From Aquilaria yunnanensis (taxonomy: Eukaryota; Streptophyta; Magnoliopsida; Malvales; Thymelaeaceae), in the NCBI GenBank assembly GCA_039654915.1, contig CM077600.1, positions 32,807,992 through 32,871,991 of the forward strand: 64,000 bases of DNA, given 5' to 3'. Position 1 is the stretch's first letter. Each line of letters opens with the position of its first letter. Positions 11,401-23,500 of this stretch are shown here, one piece after another. The notes below the pieces were generated by a model. That model was not told the DNA's origin. It did not search any database and was given only the letters and a program-made list of their open reading frames with translations. The position numbers and the translations under genes are program-made.

Positions 11401-13120
11401 GACACGTATAGAGGTTACAGATCAAATACCATGGAGAGAAAGAATCATTTGGTTCGTGTTTTCCTAGCAACTTTTCTTGGGACAACTATATTCTGTGATA
11501 CAAGCACGAGTAGTTTCTATACATGGTGGATTTCAGCTGTAGCAGATACATCCCGACTAGGTCAGTATAATTGGGGAAGTGCTGCATTGGCTAATCTTTA
11601 CTTATATATGGATGGTCTGAGCAGGGGTGCTCAAGGGAGTGGTGGCTTTTGGCAGTCATGGCAGGTAATTATTATATACGTGAATTACTTTATTTCATTA
11701 TGTACATCAGTTACGTTTAAAATGATTATTAAATGATCATGTTCAATATAAATTATTTGGAATCACAGACATGGGCTTGTGAGCATTTCATGGATATTGG
11801 GCCTAACCTAAATTTGAGCGGAGATGGGACATACCCTAGAGCAAAGTACTATGCTGAAGGACATTTGGGGGGCATGCCATATGATACTGAAGTGTATATA
11901 AAGCTATTTAAAACAGTACACAGGGCGGCGGTGAAAATGTGGCCATGGGAGAAGTACGTGGATGACCTACCACAGTACGTTAGTGAAAGTTTAGGGGCAA
12001 CAAGGTGTCGAATTTTACTAGAAAGCCCATGTGGTCGAGCCTGGTTTTTAGGTGAGAGGGTGTTCAGACAACACATTAGCTATCGCCAAGTGCATGACAA
12101 GACCATCCCGAACCCGCCGCCAACATCCATGTTCAACCAAAAGTGGCACAGTGCGGAATTGACAGCAGCAGTTGCAGGATCATTATGGGATAATAATTCA
12201 ACAATTCTATTTTCTGGTACATATCAGTTATGGTGGGAGGGCATGATGAAGGAACTTGCCGAAGCCATGAAAGGTGGGGACCCAGGTGCATCTACCAGTG
12301 GGTTTGGTGGGACATCTATGTCAACTGTTGCACGAGAAACAGATACTACAGTAGAAGGTTCTGAAATACAGCTACCTGCTACATCTATGTTACTCCCGGA
12401 TCTCGAAACAGGAGAGGCTAAACTCCTAAAAATTCCAAGCATTGAGGATGAGGATGTCGAGGGTCTACCACTTGATCCTTCGATAAAATCTGTAAGTTTG
12501 TCATCTTATACGTTGTTGTAGTCAATCACATTCCACACTGATTTTTTGATTTAAAAATGTTATGTATAGGTGAGGAGGGACACTGTGGAGAAGTTACTGC
12601 GCTTGGTGGCAGGTCTAAAGAAGGCTGTAACGGACAAAATGTGGAAGGATGCGAAGAAATTATCTTTCAAACAGTGTGTAAGTCTATAGTCTATATAAAA
12701 TTTTGTTATCAATTATGACATTTTAATGATATATTCATTTGATTGCAGGTGTCATGTGGCGGAACAACTGGAGACACTGGCTTGGAACACAAGCAACATC
12801 GTCGCCGTGGGAAAGAAGTGGTGCAGGATGAAGGTTCCATCAGTGATGGAGATGAGAGCGATGAAGTTGGTGCCGAATCCCAATCAGAAGGAGATGATGC
12901 GGAGGATGATGTGCAGCATGAAGACATTGTTGGTCACAAAGGTTTAGATTCTGGTGGTTTGATTGAAGAGGATGAGGAAAATGAGGAAGATGACTCAGAT
13001 GCAGAGTCGGATTATGAACCTGGGTCAGAGTCAGAAGAGCCTGCATCTGATGGATGCGTCGAGAGCCGTACCAAGCACATGGAAGATAGACCTGCATCTA
13101 AGAGGGGAAGGAGAAGGTAA
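8431..13120 (+). CDS. Plant mobile domain (PMD) protein, MAIN-like, MULE-borne
   Basis: Five phase-0 exons join cleanly: 8431-8583, 11011-11664, 11769-12491, 12570-12677 and 12749-13120 (669 residues). Exons 2-3 hold the aminotransferase-like plant mobile domain: LIRALSHFWWDTTHTFHFP, then GEMTMTPVDFAAITGL, WWISAVADT and later FLGERVFRQ. PMD proteins occur in host genes (MAIN, MAIL1, PP7-like long forms), which act in gene expression and TE silencing, and in transposons. The last exon is a long acidic tail (runs of E/D) ending in a basic SKRGRRR, like a chromatin- or histone-contacting tail with a nuclear signal. The gene follows the protease gene on the same strand and precedes the convergent transposase. 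Intron 1 is 2.4 kb and made almost wholly of the GCGAT-motif array. No in-frame stop or frameshift was seen. Confidence 0.87.
8740..10800 (+). repeat. GCGAT-motif array, block 3 (PMD intron 1)
   Basis: About 2 kb of A-rich sequence in which GCGAT or its C-to-T form GTGAT recurs every 15-30 bases after a run of A, for example AAAAAAGCGATTACATAA, AAAAAAGCGATACTA and AAAAAAGTGATAAAATAA. Nearly all copies point the same way (plus). Density is highest at 9050-9480. There is no coding capacity; the short frame near 9437-9652 is an artefact of low complexity. Confidence 0.88.
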
Positions 13121-13857
13121 ATGGCGTTGGAACTAGGATAGTTTTGAATTTTCTTTCAAGACAATATGCATGCGTTTTTTACTATCTGACGTTATATCGA
13201 TGTATCGTGGATGCTAAAATATTATTCCTCTGCATGTTTATATAGACTGAAGTATGATATATTTATTATTACTTTCTTCTTGTTTCCATTAATATGTATT
13301 CGTAAACAAAAAAATAGTTTTATCAACATATTCTCGCATTTCAATTATCAATATCGCCTTTCTTTACATGTTATGTTATCGTCTGTTTTTTACTTTTATC
13401 GTTAATTTTGAACTGAAATCATCTTTTTTCCTACTTAAATTGTAAATTACCCACCCAACTTCCTTAACCTATATATTTTACCTCATAATTTTGTTCAAAT
13501 ATATATCTACGGTCTATCTTAAGAAACTAATATCCTTCCATAATCCAGGCCTAAAATGATTAACTCATCTCTAATATTCACCTTCATACCTCCATGTACC
13601 TTGATAACCACTTTCAGCAGTATGATCATAATAGTGGGTTCCCATCTTACACCCATAAAACCCAGATTCCCCTGGTTTTGAAAGTCCATCCCATGAATTG
13701 AGATTTTAACAAATTAGTTGCTGCAATTTTTAAATATTTAATATGTACCAATCCATTTTAATATATGTGATTGTCAATTACATACAAAACAAATATTAAA
13801 AATATGAAAATTAATGACATTTAGTTATCAGATGTATCAATTTTATATCTTGCAATG
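13121..13857. other. Intergenic, no gene seen
   Basis: AT-rich sequence after the PMD stop, probably including its 3' untranslated region. No motif array and no recognisable coding sequence. Confidence 0.5.
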
Positions 13858-14757
13858 TTGGATGTGAGGAGGAGTTGTTGTCAAAAGCTATAAATGAAGA
13901 AAGGGTAAACAATTAGTTTTTAAAGTTAGGGTGTCAAGTGTTAGTAACATTACACTATATAGGTAATGTTGTGATTAACCCTTTAATATATGAAAAGGCG
14001 ATTCACACTCAAAATCGGCGACAAGAATTGTGAAAAATTGATTAAAATTTAAAAAAAGCGTCGACAATGATAAAATTTTTAAATTGTTGACAAACATAAT
14101 AGAAATTCAAGAAACCTAGCTAAAATTTCTGAAAAGGTTAAATTTTGTTACAAAAATTAGAAGACATTATTTAAAATATTTTCAAAAGTAAAAAAATTTT
14201 AAAAGCTATTATAATTTAAAAGGTGATAGCGGATTAATAAAAGCGATAAAAACAATTAATAAGCTACTTACATTCAAAAGAAGGGGAGAAAAACTCTTTA
14301 CAATGAGGATATGAGGAGTTGTTGTTGTCAAATGCTACAAATGAAGTAAGTATCAATAATTAGTTTTTAAAGTTAGGGGTAAAGTGTTAGTAACATTACA
14401 CTATATAGGTAATGTTGTCATTTACCAGTTAATATATGAAAAGGCAATGCACACTCAGAATCGGTGACAATAATTGTAAAAAATTGATTAAAAATTTAAA
14501 AAACCGTGAACAATTACAAAATTTTAAAAAAAATTCAAAACCTTGATAGAAATTAAGGAAACCTAAGTAAAATTTTTTACGACAGGTGAAATTCTTTTTT
14601 CCAAAAATTTAAAGATATTATTTAAATTATTAAAAATAAGTTCAAATTTTTTAAAAGCTATTACAATTTAAAAGGCGATAACGGATTAATAAAAGCGACA
14701 AAAATAATTAACAAGCGCTTTACAATTCAAAAGAAGGCTCTAAGAAGTACTTACAAT
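13858..14757 (+). repeat. Tandem duplication of a ~445-bp unit with GCGAT motifs
   Basis: Unit 1 (about 13858-14306) and unit 2 (about 14307-14757) share the same order of landmarks: GAGGAGTTGTTGT, TAGTTTTTAAAGTTAGG, TTAGTAACATTACACTATA and a run of GCGA-type motifs (GGCGATTCACACTC versus GGCAATGCACACTC). Substitutions and small indels separate them. The GCGATTC/GCAATGC difference is a CpG decay pair. Confidence 0.75.
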
Positions 14758-15101
14758 GAGTAAACGAATTGAAAAACCAGGCTCATTCCTACTTTTTAAA
14801 GTTCAAATTATTACAAGTAGTATATAATGTGTGGTTATCAGATGTTATAAGTGTTGCCTACATGCTTGTACACAACGTTATATTTCATTAACAGGCAGAA
14901 ATACTTGAATGTATATACAAAATTCATTTGCAGAACAGCGCACCTACTCCTGCATATTGATGTCTCATGTCTCGTTGGTACAAGAACTTCAGTTGCTGAA
15001 AATTTCTACCAAAAACCTGCCATATTTGTCTTTAACTTGTACAAAAATGCTGCCTACAACAATTACTCAGTCGATTTTCAGCACTGCTTAACATCCATTC
15101 T

Positions 15102-15143
15102 CTTCAACAGGATCTTCTATTTTATGGATCTGCAATTTAACAG
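15102..15143 (-). other. Possible last exon of the transposase gene
   Basis: On the minus strand an AG follows a pyrimidine-rich tract, and an open stretch ends in TAA (reading IHKIEDPVEENGC). A GT at about 15240 in the preceding exon could be the donor. The alternative is that exon 2 simply ends at the stop at 15164. Confidence 0.3.
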
Positions 15144-15163
15144 GTATGACAATTAACTTTTAA

Positions 15164-17835
15164 TTAATGTTGGAAGAGTAATAGAATGTGGGTAGATAAA
15201 TTATTGAGATTTAATACACCATTCATAAAATAGTGTCTACCTTCCTCCTTCACAGGTATCAACTGTGACTGAAGCAATGCTATGTATGACCCGGGGAATG
15301 AAACAAATGGCGATGTTGACACTGAGTCTTCTTGGTTGACAGGGGCAATTGGATGGGAATATACGTTCCCGGTGTGGAATGGATGTGTGGAATACTCGGG
15401 TTGAACCCCGTGTAGACAACCTGGAATTTGTAGAGATGTACCTGACAGCAGATGTGTCATATTTGCAACATCTGTGCCTTCATGGTTAGGTGCATGAGTT
15501 TGAGACTCTACGATATTGGCCACCTTTCCTACGCCAGCTACACTGGGGCTGGAGTCACCACTGCAATCCTTTATTGTGCAATGTCTCCTTTTCTTCCTTA
15601 CAGTCCTCGACGTGGATGCCTTTTTAATTTTTGCCTTTCCTCGGCCCTTTTTAACCTTCACTCTTATTGGGTCTCGAATCCCGTGAATTTGGCGTTGTTC
15701 TTCAGAATTCCCACCATTCCCGGAAACTTGGCATGCTTCACACCTTTTCGCAGCTTTAATTGTCAATTGCCCGATTTCTCTTTTTAGATCTGTGTATACT
15801 TCACCATCACAACGGGACGCGAAATAAATGAACTTGTTGCAAATGTTGGACAGCTGGTTTCGTTTCGCCATGTGAACTGTTTCCACATCAGTTCCAAAAA
15901 GTGATGACTCATAACTTTTCTCCTTCTTTGCGTCCTTCGTCCATCTATGCAAAATCAAGGACTCCGGTATGTTAAATATATTCTCCACCTTCAGTACCGA
16001 GAAAATGTGGCTACAAGGAATACCTGCATTTCATTTAAAAAACCTGACGGTGACTGGCACAAAACTTGACCATTATAGATGTTCATTTCTAAAAAACGGA
16101 GTGAGGAAAGAATGTTACCTGTGTATGTTAAAACTTTGCAGTTGCATTCAAACTTCTTTGTTTCAGTATCATATGTCACAACATTATGGGTGGCTGATGA
16201 AGCGTACCTATAGACATTATATCTTTTAACCACACCCACATGCTCTATGCACATGGCATAATTATGCGGTTCATCAAGTATATGTTCTCTGACTCGGTTA
16301 AACATTCTAGGCGTGTACATTTCACCTGCATGTTTCTCAACAAGCTTAAGATGTGTGGCATACTGCGGTTGTGTATGTTGCGAAAAGAAGTTTTCCTGAA
16401 CTTCTGCCTCCCGAATACGATCAAGTGCAACGTCAAGCCGCCGAACGAAGTCATAAAGTTTTAGTTGTGAACCCAAGAACCGTTTCTGAAAACAGTGCAT
16501 TCCTTCTGATCGTTGGGTGCTAGTCATGCCAGCAAAGAACGTGCCTTTAAGATACGCAATTGCCCATAACGCCCGCTTCTGCCATATTTCAGTTACCCAA
16601 ACATTTGTATACAGACCGTGCTCTTCCACCGCTTCGGCCCACTTGGCTTCGAGCTCCACCGGGTTGTCAACATGAAGCATCAGGTTGGCAAACACACCCG
16701 GAAATTGTGCACATTCTTTAACATTTGTTCTACAATTCCTTAGCAAATGCCATGAGCACAACCGATGCCTAGCGTCAGGAAATGATGCCTGTATAGCAAG
16801 TTTTATACCCGGCGCTGAATCTGTTATGACAGCTGTTGGTGTCTTCCCACCCATGCACTCAGTAAAACGGCTTAGTAACCATGAAAAACAGGTCTCGGAC
16901 TCATCTGTTACGAGCCCACACCCAAACACGGTCGTCATGAAGTGGTGGTTGACACCTAAAATTACAACATATGGTAGCTTATATCCATTCGTGTTATATG
17001 TTGCATCAAAGCATATGATATCCCCGAAACATTGATAATCCCTCCGCATACCACCATCGGCCCAAAAAAGATATCGCAGCATGTTGTCACCATCAACAGC
17101 ATAACGACAATAGAAATCTGGGTCACTATGAGCCCTAGATGTAAGATGAGCAAGTGCCTTCTCTGAGTCAGTCGCAAGGTCACCCACTCTGCATTCTGAG
17201 TCAATCCAATTATATAGGTCTTTACGTGTAAATCCGACATTCTTATACCCGCAGTGTGCAACAACCATATAGTCCATTATCTGCGAAGATAAGACTCCTA
17301 CTCTACGCATGTCTGTTTGAACCTCCTTTGCTGCTTCATCAATACACCTCTGGGATCGGAGGTAATGTCCCTCATGGTTTCCAGCAAGATCATGGTTGTG
17401 CATGGTTTTAAACTCACCAACAATATACTTATTCTGGTTTTTGCTATAGTGAACACGGAAAGCAGCATTGCATCCACAGCGAGACAAACGACGTGGCTGC
17501 CTCTGCCTCCCCTCTTTAGGTGCACTCACCCTTGGTATTCCCTCCCTAGAACAAACCCACCTTCTTCGCTGCGTTATTTGCAACTTCGTACTAATCCTTA
17601 TGTCATCCTTTCTAACAGAAAACCCCATGATGCATGCATACTTATGATAGAATTGTTCAGCATCACCTACCGTGTCAAACTCAACTCCCTCTAGATCCAC
17701 AACGTCCCACATATGAACAGTTTTTTTCAGCTTACTAGTTATGTGTGACCAATCGTATTCAAGCGCCTTTGACCACCTGCTCGAAATAAGATCATGTTTG
17801 GAATCTGTAGATATCGCCAAACATTCTGCTTCCAT
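15164..17835 (-). CDS. mudrA/FAR1-type MULE transposase
   Basis: Exon 1 is 17835-16119 and exon 2 is 16023-15164, spliced phase 1 (858 residues). Residues ~53-150 are a FAR1/WRKY-GCM1 zinc-binding DNA-binding domain (FDTVGDAEQFYHKYA; C95, C120/C122, H146/H148). Residues ~260-450 are the MULE transposase core, with candidate acids D277 (CFDATY), D339 (VITDSAPG) and E444 (TSTQRSEG) plus C360-x2-H363 (LCSWHL). A SWIM zinc finger is completed by the splice: C564-N-C566, then IPCSH (C576, H578). The C-terminus is Lys-rich and low in complexity. This enzyme would bind the TIRs and cut and integrate the element. The start at 17835 follows an AG acceptor-like site, so a 5' untranslated exon is likely. 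All domains are intact, and the gene is convergent with the PMD gene. Confidence 0.93.
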
Positions 17836-18700
17836 CGGAGGTTCTACAAAAAGAACAAAGCAACCACAGATGGAAATTTACATGTCTTGTGTACGATTAT
17901 GAAGTAGTAAAGCTCTGGTAAATAAGACAAAGAAGGAAAATCAAACCAAATTTAGATCAAGAGGCCAACGTCATCAGAAGAAATAAAAAATATGAGGTGA
18001 AAGGCGTAAATTCAACAAAAAAATATTATCAGTCATTAACCTATGCGAATCATTAACTCAATAAACTAAATATGAAATCAGGTGCGAATCACATATACAG
18101 CAAGATGATGAGGCAAATGTGAAATAGATTGGAACATAAACCTACTGACAACGCAGAAGGAATGACAGAGAAGATTTTCAAATGAGTGCTGGTGGCCAAA
18201 GCTGGAAGTTGTGACAAAATTGGGGTGGCTACAGGTCGACAATCCCGCAAGGAGGTGATCGATCCTGTGGCCAGCAGCACGCAGATGGAGCTCTATGCAT
18301 TCTCGCTGGTGTTACAACTTTCCCTTCATCCTCAGCCACGAACACAACAAAATATGAATGCCTAGGCCAGGATGCACTATTTAAAACAATTATGGGACAT
18401 CTTTATTTAATTTAATTGTTACAACAACAGAAAAATGTTGACATGGTGCAGTGGTTATTGGGGAACACAAACTTAGAATCATTGGTCGTCGGTTCGATCC
18501 CAAGTTGATACAATTTAGTTGGACTCAGTAAAATCGAACAAAATCACTAATTCGAACAAAACCCTCTGTAATACTATTTATTATGAAATTTTATTTTTTA
18601 AATAGTAGAAAAGATATATTTCTTTCATCTTTCTTAATTTATTTACTATTTAGAAATGAAGCAAATAATGGAGTAATATTTATTTTATATAGATTTTATA
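17836..18700. other. Upstream region of the transposase gene
   Basis: Probably holds promoter and a 5' untranslated exon (minus strand) in the GC-richer stretch 18150-18330. 18436-18520 resembles a tRNA-derived SINE head: GGTGCAGTGGTTATTGG is A-box-like and GGTTCGATCCC is B-box-like, 50 bp apart. No cloverleaf can be folded by eye. The rest is AT-rich. Confidence 0.4.
18436..18600 (+). repeat. Possible tRNA-derived SINE fragment
   Basis: A-box-like TGGTGCAGTGGTTATTGG (about 18453) and a strong B box GGTTCGATCCC (about 18491) have the spacing of a Pol III type 2 promoter. The acceptor stem and anticodon arm do not pair, so it is not a working tRNA gene. A GT-rich tail or poly(A) end is not clear. 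Confidence 0.35.
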
Positions 18701-18710
18701 TACTTTATAT

Positions 18711-18860
18711 AATAACCTAAACCTTAATCTCTAACCGTAAACATCAACCCTAATCCTAAACCCTTATCATTAACCTTAACCATAATCTTAACATTAAATC
18801 CCTAACCCTAGACATAATCCTAATCCTAACTTGTTAATCCTAAAACAAAACACCTTAATC
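18711..18860 (+). repeat. Degenerate telomere-like block A
   Basis: Variants of CCCTAAA (CCTAAACCTTAATCTCTAACC, CCCTAATCCTAAACCC). The same sequence order recurs at 19973-20420, so this is one half of an internal duplication. Confidence 0.7.
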
Positions 18861-19099
18861 ATCTGAAGTAATATTTATTTTATATAATTATATACATTAT
18901 TGATATCATTAGTTAATAATTATCTTTTATTGGTCTAAAAAGAAATGATATATTCGTTTGAATAAATTTAATAATATGTGTGATTATTACATATAATAAA
19001 GTAAATATCATTAAATATATATCTATTAATTAAGCATACTTTTTAGTAAATACATATTTATATTTATTATTATATTAGTATTTCATATTATGAATTAAA

Positions 19100-19900
19100 A
19101 TAAATATTTTAAAAAAGCGATAAAAAACAAAAAAAAAGTGACAATTTCTTAAAAAAAGCGATTACATGTTTAAAAAGGCTATTACATGGTTAAAAAAGCG
19201 ATAACATTTTAAAAAAAAAGTGATAAATGTTTAAAAAAATGGTAAATTTTTTTAAATGCTAATAAAAAATGAAAAAGTGATAAATAATTCTGAAGTGCAA
19301 TAAATAATTTAAAAAAAGGATTAAATTAAAAAATTAAGCGAAACACATCTACAAAACGCGATATTTTTTTTTAAAAAAGTGATTAAATATACAAAGAAGC
19401 TATTAAAACTAGAAAAAGTTAAAAAAGTTAAGAAAATTGATTAAATATGAAAAAAATGATTAAATATAATAAAAACCAATAAAATATATAAACAAGTGAT
19501 CAATGTTGACAAAATTGTCAACATTTTTAAAAAGCAATTTAATACTGAAAAACTGATAAAAACATCTAAGATGCAATAAAATTTTTAAAAAAAAGTGACA
19601 TAATATAGGGAAAAAATGATTAAGTATAAATTAAGCGTTTAAATATAAAAAAGTGATAAAACTGGAAAAAAGGTGAAAAATGTTAAAAAAATGGTAAATA
19701 TTTTTTAGAAGCTATTAAAACCTGAAAAAGTAATAAATAATTCTAAAATGCAATAAATATTTTACGACAATGTTTAAATAGAAAAGAAGTGATACAAAAC
19801 TAAAAGTAGCAAAAAAAATTTCAAAAAAAATGATTAAATATAAAAAAAATGATGAATAATTAAAAATGATAAAAATTAGTACCAAATAGATTATCACATC
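19100..19900 (+). repeat. GCGAT-motif array, block 4
   Basis: AAAAAAGCGATAAAAAAC, AAAAAAAGCGATTACATG and GTGAT variants recur in plus orientation. The first ~350 bp is closely similar to 24535-24960. Confidence 0.82.
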
Positions 19901-19972
19901 CGATTAATTTTTAAAAATTACACATATCTTCCTCTGATTTTATAAACATATTAGAAAATCTTATAATAACCT

Positions 19973-20420
19973 AAACCTTAATCTCTAACCTTAAACATCA
20001 ACCCTAAGCTCTAACCCTAACCTTAAATCCTAATTGTATATTCAGTGACCTGTTCGATGACAAAACTCTAACACTACAAGTAACTCTAGCTTTAATTATA
20101 ATCCTAATTCTCAACCCTAAATGAATTACTAACCCTAACCTTAAATACCTAAACATAACTCTAACTCAAACCATAACCATAAACCCTAAACCCTAAACCC
20201 TAAACCTTGACCTAACCTTAATTCCTGATCCCTAACCCTAAACCCTAATCCCTAATCCTAAATCCTCATATTAAATCCCTAACCCTAAAAGTAATTCTAA
20301 TCCTAACCCTTAATCCTAAACCCTTATCATTAACCTTAACCATAAACCTAACATTAAATCCCTAACCCTAAACATAATCCAAATCCTAACCTATTAATCC
20401 TAAAACAAAATGCCTTAATC
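19973..20420 (+). repeat. Telomere-like block B with perfect CCCTAAA units
   Basis: An interstitial block including three perfect tandem CCCTAAA units at 20184-20204 within degenerate CCCTAA-type repeats. It is a longer version of block A. It is not a chromosome end, because unique sequence lies on both sides. Confidence 0.78.
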
Positions 20421-20574
20421 ATCTGAATTAATATTTATTATATATAATTATATACATTATTGATATCATTAGTCAATAATTATACTTTTTTACATCTAAA
20501 AAGAAATGATTTATCGGTTTGAATATATTGAATAATATATGTGATTATTACATTTAATAAAATAAATATCATTG

Positions 20575-23500
20575 ACAACTTAATTTGATACCACAAAAAC
20601 CATAACTTAAAACCACTAGAACCTTAAACTGATACCACTTCACCTTAAATTGGTACCGGGATAACCTTAACTTGGTACCATTTAACCTTACTTTGGTACC
20701 AATATAACCTTAAGTTGGTACCAGTAGAACCTTAAGTTGGTACCAGCATAACCATAATTTGTTAGCATTAGAACCTTAAACTGGTACCACTTTATCTTCA
20801 ATTGGTACCAGTACAACCTTAATTTGGTACCATTGACCTTAAGTTGGTACCAGTATAACCATAATTTGGTACCATTATAACCATAAACTGGTACCACTTT
20901 ACCTTAAATTAGTACCAGCACAACCTTAACTTGATACCATTAAACCTTACTTTGGTACCAATATGACCTTAAGTTGGTACCAGTAGAACCTTAAGTTGGT
21001 ACCAGCATAACCATAATTTGGTACTACTAGAACCTTAAACTGGTACCACTTTACCTTAAATTGGTACCAGCACAATCTTAACTGGGTACCATTAAACCTT
21101 ACTTTGGTACCAATATGACCTTAAGTTGGTACCAATAGAACCTTAAGTTGGTACCACCATAACCATAATTTGGTACCACTATAACCTTAAACTGGTACCA
21201 CTTTACCTTAAATTGGTACCACCACAACCTTAACTTGGTACCATTAAACCTTACTTTGGTACCAATATGACCTTAAGTTGGTACCAGTATAACCATAATT
21301 TGGTACCACTAGAACCTTAAATTGGTACCAGCATAACCTTAACTTGGTACCATTTAACCTTACTTTGGTACCAATATGACCTTAAGTTGGTACCAGTAGA
21401 ACCTTAAGTAGGTACCAGCATAACCATAATTTGGTACTACTAGAACCTTAAATTGCTACCACTTTACCTTAAATTGGTACCAGCACAACCTTAACTGGGT
21501 ACCATTAAACCTTACTTTGGTACCAATATGGCTTTAAGTTGGTACCAATAGAGCCTTAAGTTGGTACCAGCATAACCATAATTTGGTACCACTAGAACCT
21601 TAAACTGGTACCACTTTACCTTAAATTGGTACTAGTATAACCTTAACTAGGTACCATTAAACCTTACTTTGGTACCAATATGACCTTAAGTTGGTACCAG
21701 TAGAACCTTAAGTTGGTACCAGCATAACCATAATTTGGTACCACTATAACCTTAAACTGGTACCAGTATAACCTTAACTTGGTACCATTAAACCTTACTT
21801 TGGTACCAGTATGACCTTAAGTTGGTACCACTTTACCTTAAATTGGTACCAGTAGAACCTTAACTTGGTACCAGTAGAACCTTAAGTTGGCACCAGCATA
21901 ACCATAATTTGGTACCACTAGAACCTTAAACTGGTACCACTTTACCTTAAATTGGTACCACCACACCTTAACTTGGTACCGTTCAACCTTACTTTGGTAC
22001 CAATATGACCTTAAGTTGGTACCAGTAGAACCTTAAGTTGGTACCAGCATAACCATAATTTGTTACCATTAGAACCTTAAACTGGTACCACTTTACCTTC
22101 AATTGGTACCAGTATAACCTTAATTTGGTACCATTGACCATAAGTTGGTACCAGCATAACCATAATTTGGTACCACTAGAACCTTAAACTGGTACCACTT
22201 TACCTTAAATTGGTACCAGCACAACCTTAACTTGATACCATTAAACCTTACTTTGGTACCAATATGACCTTAAGTTGGTACCAGTAGAACCTTAAGTTGG
22301 TACCAGCATAACCATAATTTGGTATCACTAGAACCTTAAACTGGTACCACTTTACCTTAAATTGGTACCAGTAGAACCTTAACTTGGTACCATTAAACCT
22401 TACTTTGGTACCAATATGACCTTAAGTTGGTACCAGTAGAACCTTAAGTTGGTACCAGCATAACCATAATTTGGTACCACTAGAACCTTAAACTGGTACC
22501 AATATAACCTTAACTTGGTACCAATATAACCTTAACTAGGTACCATTAAACCTTACTTTGGTACCAATATGACCTTAAGTTGGTACCAGTAGAACCTTAA
22601 GTTGGTACCAGCATAACCATAATTTGGTACCACTATAACCTTAAACTGGTACCAGTATAACCTTAACTTGGTACCATTAAACCTTACTTTGGTACCAATA
22701 TGACCTTAAGTTGGTACCAGTAGAACCTTAAGTTGGTACCAGCATAACCATAATTTGGTACCACTAGAACCTTAAACTGGTACCACTTTACCTTAAATTG
22801 GTACCAGTAGAACCTTAACTTGGTACCATTAAACCTTACTTTGGTACCAGTATGACCTTAAGTTGGTACCACTTTATCTTAAATTGGTACCAGTATAACC
22901 TTAACTTGGTACCATTAAACCTTACTTTGGTACCAATATGACCTTAAGTTGGTACCAGTAGAACCTTAGGTTGGTACCAGCATAACCATAATTTGGTACC
23001 ACTAGAACCTTAAACTGGTACCACTTTACCTTAAATTGGTAACAGTATAACCTTAACTTGGTACCATTAAACCTTACTTTGGTACCAATATGACCTTAAG
23101 TTGGTACCAGTAGAACCTTAAGTTGGTACCAGCATAACCATAATTTGGTACCACTAGAACCTTAAACTGGTACCACTTTACCTTAATTTGGTACCAGTAT
23201 AACCTTAACTTGGTACCATTAAACCTTACTTTGGTATCAATATGACCTTAAGTTGGTACCAGTAGAACCTTAAGTTGGTACCAGCATAACCATAATTTGG
23301 TGTCACTAGAACCTTAAACTGGTACCACTTTACCTTAAATTGGTACCAGTAGAACCTTAACTTGGTACCATTAAACCTTACTTTGGTACCAATATGACCT
23401 TAAGTTGGTACCAGTAGAACCTTAAGTTGGTACCAGCATAACCATAATTTGGTACCACTAGAACCTTAAACTGGTACCACTTTACCTTAAATTTGTACCA

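Noticed and set aside
15452..15787. 111-residue plus-strand frame
   Set aside because: Antisense shadow of transposase exon 2.
18436..18520. tRNA gene
   Set aside because: A- and B-box-like words are present, but no acceptor, D or anticodon stems pair. At most it is a SINE fragment.
19973..20420. True telomere or chromosome end
   Set aside because: Only three perfect CCCTAAA units in degenerate sequence, with unique sequence and genes on both sides.
20688..20897. 69-residue open frame on the minus strand
   Set aside because: It is a translation of the GGTACC satellite (repeating GTKLWLYWYQLK-like text), not a gene.
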